Assembly: GCA_028866445.1 (NCBI GenBank)
Contig: JAGWIE010000100.1
Coordinates: forward strand, 1-5,919
Length of the DNA stretch: 5,919 nt
Source of the DNA: Rhodospirillales bacterium
Lineage (GTDB): Bacteria > Pseudomonadota > Alphaproteobacteria > Acetobacterales > Acetobacteraceae
Reading direction: 5' to 3'
Position numbers and translations under genes: made by a program. The notes under the pieces are model-generated. The model saw nothing but the letters and a program-made list of their open reading frames with translations, was not told the DNA's origin and made no database searches. How positions within the stretch are numbered: the first letter of the stretch is position 1; each line of letters opens with the position of its first letter. This document shows, in pieces, positions 1 through 5,380 of the stretch.

Positions 1-263
1 GTTTTATACAGCGCGAAAAGCCTGTTCCAGGCATCCTGGTTCAGCGGCGGCAGCACACCGATAATCGGCTCCCATTTCATGATCGAAAGCCCGGAACCGG
101 AATCGCGCGTATAGCCGCCAATACCGACCATCACCCAGATCATGAAGGCGAGCAGGTAAAGCCAGTTGGCAACCAGCCTCCGGTTGGCCTGGCTTGCCGC
201 CCCCCCGGTGGGGCGCGCGGCACTGAAAGGGCTGCTTGTGGGGCGGGCTGTGTCGCTCGGCAC
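1..263 (-). CDS. ctaA: Heme A synthase (COX15/CtaA family), N-terminal part, truncated by window edge
   Basis: This is the first 87 codons of a membrane protein that continues past the left edge. The family oxidises the C8 methyl of heme O to a formyl group, giving heme A for aa3-type cytochrome oxidases in the inner membrane. Visible here are a hydrophilic N-terminus rich in Pro, Ser and Ala (residues 1-28), a first transmembrane helix (about residues 32-48, WLYLLAFMIWVMVGIGG), and then the family hallmark GGYTRDSGSGLSIMKWEPI followed by GVLPPLN and W..LF.LYK. Usual family members read TRLTGSGLS, so the Asp-Ser in TRDSGSGLS is a small departure. I chose the GTG at 261-263 because AAAGGAG lies about 7 nt upstream of it and no better in-frame start is seen. 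The gene follows folE on the same strand after 70 bp and may share its transcript. The family call is based on the N-terminus alone. Confidence 0.85.
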   Translation of the reverse strand, partial: MPSDTARPTSSPFSAARPTGGAASQANRRLVANWLYLLAFMIWVMVGIGGYTRDSGSGLSIMKWEPIIGVLPPLNQDAWNRLFALYK

Positions 264-333
264 GGATAGGCTCCTTTAAACTTCAGGTCACGGCATTACG
301 CCCCGGGGTGCGAAACCGCCATACCCGCTCAGG

Positions 334-981
334 TCACTCCGCTATGCAAGTCCGGGTTTGCAGCATCGCCAGCAACTCCCGCCGGGTGGAAGCATTTTCC
401 CGAAATTCGCCCAGCATATGGCTGGTGACCATGGAGACGCCTGGTTTATGCACGCCACGGGTGGAGATGCATTGGTGGTTCGCCTCGATCACCACCGCCA
501 CACCGCGCGGCTGCAACACCTGCTGGATGGTGTTGGCAATCTGCGCTGTCAGCTTCTCCTGAATCTGGAAACGCTTGGCATAAGCATCCACCACGCGAGC
601 CAGCTTGGAAATGCCCACAACGCGCGTGCCGGGCAGATACGCCACATGTGCCCGGCCCACAATCGGCACCATGTGATGCTCGCAATGGCTCTCCAGGCGG
701 ATATCCTTCAGCAGCACAATCTCGTCATAGCCATCCGTCTCCTCGAAGGTTCGGGAGAGAATCGCCACCGGGTCTTCACCATAACCTTTGAAGAATTCTT
801 CGTAAGATTTCACCACGCGCTTGGGCGTATCGCGCAATCCTTCGCGGGAGATATCCTCACCCGCCCACAGCAGCAGCGTCCGCACCGCCGCCTCGGCCTC
901 ATCGCGGCTGGGCCGGGCCAGGCCCTGCTTTTTCTTGGCGGCTTTACCGCCCTTTTCATCGGTCTTCAAAACGCACTCCAC
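334..981 (-). CDS. folE: GTP cyclohydrolase I (type IA, zinc-dependent)
   Basis: The enzyme converts GTP to 7,8-dihydroneopterin triphosphate and formate. This is the first step of tetrahydrofolate synthesis and of pterin-linked pathways, in the cytosol, by a homodecamer. The 215 residues match the family's usual length. After a Lys-rich, poorly conserved N-terminus (residues 1-22) come the helical part with GLRDTPKRVVKSYEEFF (48-64) and the catalytic core. The zinc ligands are visible as Cys100 and His103 in ESHCEHHMVPIVGRAHVAY, plus Cys171 in ANHQCISTRGV. His102 and His169 sit at the positions of known catalytic histidines. The stop is TGA. The start is uncertain: the GTG at 979-981 has no clear Shine-Dalgarno, whereas a TTG four codons downstream (967-969) is preceded by GGAG at a good distance. 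Either start keeps all conserved sequence. The upstream neighbour is apaG (63 bp away) and the downstream one is ctaA. Confidence 0.97.
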   Translation of the reverse strand: MECVLKTDEKGGKAAKKKQGLARPSRDEAEAAVRTLLLWAGEDISREGLRDTPKRVVKSYEEFFKGYGEDPVAILSRTFEETDGYDEIVLLKDIRLESHCEHHMVPIVGRAHVAYLPGTRVVGISKLARVVDAYAKRFQIQEKLTAQIANTIQQVLQPRGVAVVIEANHQCISTRGVHKPGVSMVTSHMLGEFRENASTRRELLAMLQTRTCIAE

Positions 982-1044
982 TCGGGTTTTAATCGCATCA
1001 CTTAATTACGTTCGCATGAGCCGGGTGGATCAACCCAGCATAAT

Positions 1045-1449
1045 CTAATGCCGCCGCGCATCCTGGTGCGGGCTATCCAGGCTAAAAGCGGGCACCGCCA
1101 CATCAAACGCCATGCCCGAAGGCAATAACTGCATATGATATGCGCCCACCATAAAGCCGGATGAAGTGCCGAGCGGCGTGCCGGAGCTATACTCAAATCT
1201 CTCGCCGGGTTGCAGCACCGGCTGCTTGCCCACCACACCATCGCCATGCACGTTCACCACCCGGCCAATGGCATCGGTAATCACCCAGCTTCGCTTCAAA
1301 AGCTGCACGGTCTCAACACCGTGGTTGATGATGGTGATGTGATACGCCCAGAAGAATTGCCCGGCTTCGGGCTGCGATTGTTCATCCAGATAAGCCACGC
1401 GCACCTGCACGGTAATGTCGCCGGTCGTGGCCTCGAACCCTGATTGCAT
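1045..1449 (-). CDS. apaG: ApaG domain protein (DUF525)
   Basis: This is a small soluble protein of 134 residues, close to the 125-135 usual for stand-alone ApaG. The family has an immunoglobulin-like (fibronectin type III) beta-sandwich. It has been linked genetically to Co2+/Mg2+ efflux in enteric bacteria, but its molecular function is not settled. The diagnostic core is present: FFWAYHITIINHG (32-44), VQLLKRSWVITDA.G (48-62), then GDGVVGKQPVLQPGERFEY (69-87) and SSGTPLGTSSGFMVGAYHM (88-106). The glycine-rich GxGVVGxxP loop typical of the family is intact. The ATG at 1447-1449 is chosen because the conserved region starts soon after it and a weak GGGG-type ribosome site (GGCTGGGGCC) precedes it. 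It is divergent from the TPR lipoprotein gene, with 92 bp between the start codons. It probably heads the minus-strand run with folE and ctaA. The family call is sure; the biochemical role is not. Confidence 0.95.
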   Translation of the reverse strand: MQSGFEATTGDITVQVRVAYLDEQSQPEAGQFFWAYHITIINHGVETVQLLKRSWVITDAIGRVVNVHGDGVVGKQPVLQPGERFEYSSGTPLGTSSGFMVGAYHMQLLPSGMAFDVAVPAFSLDSPHQDARRH

Positions 1450-1541
1450 GGCCCCAGCCTATCCCAGCGCGCGCGGCTGAACAAGCAAACCTTATTTTTC
1501 CGTATTTTGCGGGGCGGCCATCCCGCTGCTACAGCTTGGCC

Positions 1542-3254
1542 ATGCCGATTTCCTCGCCGTTTAGCCGCGCCGCCATAGCCGCCTGCATCTTGCTATCCGC
1601 TTGCGCGGCAGGGCCAGGCGGCAGCACTCCCGCCCCGCTGGCGCAGCCTCATCTTGCCGCCTCCAACCCGGCGCTGGGCGCGTTTCTGGCGGCCCGCTAT
1701 GCGGATTCGGTGAGCGACCCTGCCCGCGCCGCGCGCTATTACGCGGCCGCGTTGAAGCAAGACCCCACAAACGCGCAACTGGCTGAGCAAGGCTTTATGG
1801 CAGGGGTGCTTTCCGGCAGCCCGGAAGCTGTACAATTGGCGCCACGCCTGCCAGGCAACGCCCTCGCCGCTCTGCTGCGCGGCAACCAGGCGGCCATGGC
1901 CGGCCATTACGCCCTGGCGGCAAAATTCTTCAACGCCCTGCCTCCCGACCAGCTCGCCGCGATGATCGAGCCGCTATTGCTCGCCTGGACCCAGTTTGGC
2001 CAGGGTAATGAGCAAGGCGCGCTGAACACGCTTGGCCCTGCATTCACCGAAAGCGCCTTCGGCGCCGTTTACGTACTCAACGCCGCCCTCATCGCCGATG
2101 CGGCAGGCGACACCAAAAGTGCCACCCAGCTTTACGCCGCGGTTTCCGTGGATTCTCCAAATCTGCGCCTCGCCCAAATTCTGGCAAGCTGGTACGCAAG
2201 GCAAGGCGAGGCAAGCCAGGCGCAGGCCGTGCTGGCCGCCTTGGTGGCGGCACACCCAGACCTCACAATCGCACTGCCGCAACTGGAAAAGCAGATTAGC
2301 GCGCCGGTCATCTCCACTCCGGTGGAAGGCTTGGCGGAGGCTTATCTCACCCTTGCCGCCTCGCTTTCGCAACCCCAGGCGGCGTTTCTGCGCGTTGTGT
2401 TCCTGCGCTTTGCCCTGCAATTGCGGCCAGACCTTTCAGCCGCCCGGCTGCTGCTGGCCAACACACAGGTCAACGGCAACGACCCCAGCTATACTCCCAG
2501 CAGCGTGCAAATGCAGAACGCCATCGCCACACTGGCACCCATCCAGCCCGCGGACCCGCTTTACGGCCCGGCCGCCCTGCAACAAGCCAGTTTGCTGGCA
2601 AGCCTCGGCCAGACGGACCAGGCTGTTGCCCTGCTGGATGGCATGATCGCCAACCAACCTGGCAATGCCGGGCTGCTGGCCGCCGCAGGAGATATCCGGC
2701 GTAATGCCGGCCAGTGCCAACAGGCGCTGCCTTATTACCAGAAGGCCATCGCCCTGGCAGGCAATCCGCCCCCACCGGATGCCTGGGCGCTGTATTTCGA
2801 CCGTGGCATTTGCGAGGACCAGACTGGCAATTGGAGCACGGCGGAACCTGATATCGAGCTGGCGCTGAAGCTCTCGCCAGACCAGCCTTATGTGCTGAAT
2901 TATCTTGGCTATAGCTGGGCCCTGCACAATGAGAACCTGGACCAGGCGAAGGCGATGCTTACCAAAGCCGCCGGGCTGGACCCTAATGACGGCGCGGTGT
3001 TGGATTCGCTGGGCTTTGTTGAGCTGAAACGCGGCAATACCAAACAAGGGCTGGCGCTGCTGATTCAGGCCGTGCAGCTCACCCCGGATAATGCGGAGGT
3101 CAACGCGCATCTGGGCGATGCTTTCTGGCAGGCAGGCCAACCACTACAGGCGGGTTATCAGTGGGACCGGGCGCTAAACCTGAACCCGGACCCGAAACTG
3201 AAAGCCGCGCTTGAAGCCAAACTCAGCCAGTATTTCAGCCCGCACGCCCCATGA
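1542..3254 (+). CDS. TPR-repeat outer-membrane lipoprotein, LbcA-like
   Basis: This is a 570-residue secreted lipoprotein made of tetratricopeptide repeats. The N-terminus has a short basic region (Arg9), a hydrophobic stretch and the lipobox LSAC with lipidation at Cys21. Ala follows the Cys rather than Asp, which favours outer-membrane sorting. An Ala/Pro/Gly-rich linker precedes weak TPR-like helical pairs through the middle (for example AARYYAAALKQDPTNAQLAE near residue 65). Clearer repeats lie in the C-terminal third: ALPYYQKAIALAG, AEPDIELALKLSPDQPYVLN, LGYSWALHNENLDQAKAML, LDSLGFVELKRGNTKQGLAL and AHLGDAFWQAGQPLQAGYQW. This C-terminal pattern resembles LbcA of Pseudomonas, the TPR lipoprotein partner of the periplasmic protease CtpA, which is similar in length and also sits upstream of ispE. 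Orthology is an inference. I prefer the ATG at 1542 to the in-frame TTG at 1536; neither has a good Shine-Dalgarno. The stop overlaps the ispE start by 4 nt. Confidence 0.88.
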   Translation: MPISSPFSRAAIAACILLSACAAGPGGSTPAPLAQPHLAASNPALGAFLAARYADSVSDPARAARYYAAALKQDPTNAQLAEQGFMAGVLSGSPEAVQLAPRLPGNALAALLRGNQAAMAGHYALAAKFFNALPPDQLAAMIEPLLLAWTQFGQGNEQGALNTLGPAFTESAFGAVYVLNAALIADAAGDTKSATQLYAAVSVDSPNLRLAQILASWYARQGEASQAQAVLAALVAAHPDLTIALPQLEKQISAPVISTPVEGLAEAYLTLAASLSQPQAAFLRVVFLRFALQLRPDLSAARLLLANTQVNGNDPSYTPSSVQMQNAIATLAPIQPADPLYGPAALQQASLLASLGQTDQAVALLDGMIANQPGNAGLLAAAGDIRRNAGQCQQALPYYQKAIALAGNPPPPDAWALYFDRGICEDQTGNWSTAEPDIELALKLSPDQPYVLNYLGYSWALHNENLDQAKAMLTKAAGLDPNDGAVLDSLGFVELKRGNTKQGLALLIQAVQLTPDNAEVNAHLGDAFWQAGQPLQAGYQWDRALNLNPDPKLKAALEAKLSQYFSPHAP

Positions 3255-4105
3255 GCATCACCGTTTTCGCCCCGGCCAAGGTCAATCTATATCTTCACGT
3301 CACCGGCAAACGGGCGGATGGCTACCATCTGCTGGACAGCCTGGCGGTATTTCCCGGCATGGGCGATCTGGTGGAGGTGGAAGCCGCGGATGAGCTCAGC
3401 CTCAACCTCGGCGGCGCGTTTGGCGTGGCACTTCAGGCTGAACCGGATAATCTGCTGCTGCGTGCGGCACGGGCCTTGGCACCTGGGCGCGGGGCGCGGC
3501 TGCGGCTGGAGAAAAATCTGCCCGTGGCCTCGGGTATCGGCGGCGGCTCGGCGGATGCGGCAGCCGCTCTCCGGGCATTGTCCGCATTATGGGGCATCAG
3601 TAACGCGGATTTGCCAGACATCGCGTTACAACTGGGGGCGGATGTGCCGGTATGCGTCGCCTCACGCCCCGCTCGGATGCAGGGCATCGGCGAAATTCTT
3701 AGCCCCGCCCCAAACCTGCCGGAATTTGGCATAACGCTGGTGAACCCCGGCGTGGCCGTGCCTACCCCCGCTGTGTTCAAAGCCCGTTCGGGCGATTTTT
3801 CGCCCGCTCCAGCGCTGCCCGTGATGTGGCCAAACGCCGCCTCAATGGCCGCCGATTTACAAAAATGCGGCAACGATCTGCAATCAGCGGCCATCTCCCT
3901 CCAGCCGGCCATCGGCGAGGTGCTGGCGGCGTTGAACGCTCTGCCCGGCGCGTTGCTGGCGCGCATGAGTGGCTCTGGCGCCACCTGCTTCGCCTTGTTC
4001 AATACCAAAGATGAGGCACAAGCGGCGGCTGCCATGTTAGCCGTGCACTCTGGCTGGTGGTGCTGGGGCGGGGGGCTTTACCAGCCGCCCCAGACCGGCT
4101 TATGA
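3251..4105 (+). CDS. ispE: 4-diphosphocytidyl-2-C-methyl-D-erythritol kinase
   Basis: This GHMP-family kinase phosphorylates the 2-hydroxyl of CDP-methylerythritol using ATP, in the cytosolic MEP pathway to isoprenoid precursors. At 284 residues it is full length. The N-terminal substrate motif PAKVNLYLHVTGKRADGYH (8-26) carries the catalytic Lys10. The glycine-rich ATP loop is LPVASGIGGGSADAAAAL (90-107). Catalytic Asp131 lies in QLGADVPVC. The GHMP C-terminal motif MSGSGATCFALF (239-250) is intact. The segment between them (roughly 180-205) is variable, as in other members. The ATG at 3251 overlaps the upstream TGA as ATGA and has no Shine-Dalgarno of its own in the preceding bases, so translation is probably coupled to the TPR lipoprotein gene. 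A tRNA-Gln begins 14 nt after the stop and is likely cut from the same transcript. Confidence 0.97.
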   Translation: MSITVFAPAKVNLYLHVTGKRADGYHLLDSLAVFPGMGDLVEVEAADELSLNLGGAFGVALQAEPDNLLLRAARALAPGRGARLRLEKNLPVASGIGGGSADAAAALRALSALWGISNADLPDIALQLGADVPVCVASRPARMQGIGEILSPAPNLPEFGITLVNPGVAVPTPAVFKARSGDFSPAPALPVMWPNAASMAADLQKCGNDLQSAAISLQPAIGEVLAALNALPGALLARMSGSGATCFALFNTKDEAQAAAAMLAVHSGWWCWGGGLYQPPQTGL

Positions 4106-4119
4106 GAGCGCGCGCGCAT

Positions 4120-4194
4120 TGGGACGTCGCCAAGCGGTAAGGCAGCGGATTTTGATTCCGCCATGCGGAGGTTCGAATCCTCCCGTCCCAGCCA
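4120..4194 (+). tRNA. tRNA-Gln, anticodon UUG, CCA encoded
   Basis: A complete cloverleaf can be folded by hand. The acceptor stem TGGGACG (4120-4126) pairs fully with CGTCCCA (4184-4190). The D stem GCC/GGC (4129-4131/4141-4143) closes a loop containing AAGCGGTAA. The anticodon stem GCGGA/TCCGC (4145-4149/4157-4161) closes the loop TTTTGAT, with anticodon TTG at 4152-4154. The variable region has five bases. The T stem GGAGG/CCTCC (4167-4171/4179-4183) closes TTCGAAT. G4191 is the discriminator base and CCA (4192-4194) is encoded. It reads CAA, and CAG by wobble. It lies 14 nt after ispE, across a (GC)5 run at 4108-4117, with no room for a separate strong promoter outside ispE. It ends 3 nt before the convergent kinase stop codon. 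Confidence 0.97.
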
Positions 4195-4197
4195 ATC

Positions 4198-4878
4198 TCA
4201 CATCACCGGAAGAACAAGCTTCGCGGTGCAGCCAGAACCCGGCGCGCTTTCAAGCTCAAGCCGCCCCCCCGCCGCTGCCGCAACGCGTGCCGCAATGGCC
4301 AGGCCAAGCCCCCGCCCCGCACCGTTCGCGCGGGAGGAGAACAGCAAACACCGCGCCTGTGCCATAATCTCGGGTGGCATACCTGGCCCATCGTCGCGCA
4401 CGGCAATCGTTGCGGCTCCGTTCTCCACCACGGCACCCAGCCTAATGGATGAACCGCTCTCCTGCACCGCGTCGCGCGCATTCTGCAAAAGTTCCGCCAC
4501 CGCCAGATGCAATTGTGCAGGGTCCACCTGCACGCAGATTGCCTCATCCGGCAGATGCAATTCCAGCCCCTGCCATTCCGGCATTGCGGCTATCTCGCGC
4601 ATTAACTGGGCTAAAGGCACTGGCTCAGGTTCCTGCGCCAACCGGCCAGAATACACCAACAATCGCCGGGCAAACGCCACGGCGCGCACGCTGGAAGCAT
4701 TCGCGCCGTTGATATAACCGTCCAACCCAGGCGTTCCAGCACGGGCCACACGCAGTTGCAGCAATTCCAAATTGCCCATAACGCCGGTAAGCAGATTATT
4801 GAAATCATGCGCAATCTGGGCTGCAAATTCCTCCAACTCAGCGTCCCGCGCTCGGCCATTACCCTGGTCCAGTGTCAT
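4198..4878 (-). CDS. Soluble sensor-less histidine kinase (DHp + catalytic domain only)
   Basis: This 226-residue histidine kinase has no transmembrane helix, PAS, GAF or HAMP segment. The dimerisation/phosphoacceptor domain starts almost at the N-terminus: EFAAQIAHDFNNLLTGVMGN (17-36), with phosphoacceptor His24 and a downstream HDxxN pattern (Asn28) of the type needed for phosphatase activity. The second DHp helix includes AFARRLLVYSGRL (68-80). The ATP-binding domain has the N box AELLQNARDAV (128-138, Asn133), the G1 box RDDGPGMPP (161-169), FSSR (180-183) and the G2 box GAGRGLGLAIA (187-197). All catalytic boxes are therefore intact and an active enzyme is expected. The H-box style (AHDFNNLL) resembles that of CckA and hybrid kinases. 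The ATG at 4876-4878 is fixed by an upstream stop that overlaps it and has a weak G-rich ribosome site. It is divergent from the receiver gene, its likely partner. The input signal is unknown. Confidence 0.9.
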   Translation of the reverse strand: MTLDQGNGRARDAELEEFAAQIAHDFNNLLTGVMGNLELLQLRVARAGTPGLDGYINGANASSVRAVAFARRLLVYSGRLAQEPEPVPLAQLMREIAAMPEWQGLELHLPDEAICVQVDPAQLHLAVAELLQNARDAVQESGSSIRLGAVVENGAATIAVRDDGPGMPPEIMAQARCLLFSSRANGAGRGLGLAIAARVAAAAGGRLELESAPGSGCTAKLVLPVM

Positions 4879-4956
4879 ACCCCCGCCATAAGACGATATT
4901 TCATCCCCAAAAATTTAAAAAACGACACCCAGAGGTAAGGCATGTAATGATAGATT

Positions 4957-4989
4957 AACGCTATACAAGGAACCGGCAAGTATAGCGTT
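4957..4989. promoter_or_regulatory. Perfect 10-bp inverted repeat between divergent kinase and receiver genes
   Basis: AACGCTATAC (4957-4966) is repeated exactly as its reverse complement GTATAGCGTT (4980-4989), with a 13-nt spacer. The arm centres are 23 bp apart, about two helical turns, as expected for an operator bound by a dimer. The right arm ends 1 nt before the GGAGGAG ribosome site (4991-4997) of the receiver gene. The same element could therefore instead fold as a 10-bp mRNA hairpin beside that site. Each arm also contains TATAC, which could serve as a weak -10 element on either strand, but I see no convincing -35 box. There is no U-tract long enough to call it a terminator. The repeat itself is certain; its function is an inference. 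Confidence 0.6.
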
Positions 4990-5005
4990 TGGAGGAGTTA
5001 AGTTC

Positions 5006-5380
5006 ATGCGGATATTGCTCATCGAGGATGATGAGTCCGTGGCGCAGATCGTGACCACCGGCATGAAGGACGCCAACCACGAGGTCACCCACACAGCGGA
5101 TGGCCATGATGGTTTTGAGCAGGCGATGGATAAGCGGTTTGACGTGATGATTTTCGACCGCCAGCTTCCCGGCGGGGTGGATGGCGCGGAACTGCTGCGA
5201 AAATTGCGGGACAAGCGGGTGGAAACGCCGGTGCTGTTTCTCTCCGGATTGGGCGCGCTGGGGGATTGGATGACCGGATTGGAAGCGGGCGGAGACGATT
5301 ATATCGTTAAACCCTTCATATTCTCAGAACTACTGACCCGTGTGGAAGCTCTACATCAGCGTCGGGAAACCACCACCTAG
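5006..5380 (+). CDS. Single-domain (receiver-only) response regulator, OmpR-type receiver
   Basis: This 124-residue protein is just one receiver domain. The acidic Mg2+ pocket is Asp8-Asp9 in LLIEDDES. The phosphoacceptor is Asp51 in MIFDRQLPGG, the conserved Ser/Thr is Ser80 in PVLFLSGLG, and the conserved Lys is Lys102 in GGDDYIVKPF. The full phosphorylation apparatus is present. The receiver resembles those of OmpR/PhoB-class transcription factors and ends in SELLTRVEALHQRR, the point where such proteins enter the linker to a winged-helix DNA-binding domain. That domain is absent: the stop follows at once, and the next DNA is the convergent pgi gene. The start is secure, with GGAGGAG 8 nt upstream. 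The probable partner is the divergent soluble kinase. The output is probably by protein-protein contact or as a phosphate sink, but nothing in the sequence shows the target. Confidence 0.95.
   Translation: MRILLIEDDESVAQIVTTGMKDANHEVTHTADGHDGFEQAMDKRFDVMIFDRQLPGGVDGAELLRKLRDKRVETPVLFLSGLGALGDWMTGLEAGGDDYIVKPFIFSELLTRVEALHQRRETTT

Noticed and set aside
1023..1036. GGGT...ACCC hairpin as an apaG terminator
   Set aside because: The stem is only about 4 bp and no T-run follows on the minus strand.
2436..3140. Long open frame on the minus strand inside the TPR gene
   Set aside because: It is antisense to a clearly coding gene, has no recognisable domain, and is explained by GC-rich codon bias. 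The same holds for the long opposite-strand frames inside folE (358-1005) and ispE (3433-4035).
4108..4117. (GC)5 alternating run before the tRNA as Z-DNA or a regulatory element
   Set aside because: Ten bases of GC alternation is common in DNA of this composition and nothing else marks it as functional.
4180..4200. tRNA 3' end as an integration (att) site with the kinase/receiver pair as transferred cargo
   Set aside because: There is no integrase, no second copy of the tRNA 3' end in the window, and no evident base-composition shift in the two genes.
4969..4989. GGAAC ... CGTT resembling an EcfG (general stress response sigma factor) promoter upstream of the receiver gene
   Set aside because: The spacer is 12 nt, whereas the alphaproteobacterial consensus needs about 16-17 nt. 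The CGTT is also part of the inverted repeat arm.
4198..5380. ChpT phosphotransferase plus CpdR-type receiver
   Set aside because: The kinase keeps intact N, G1 and G2 boxes, which ChpT has lost, and the receiver is OmpR-like rather than CpdR-like.
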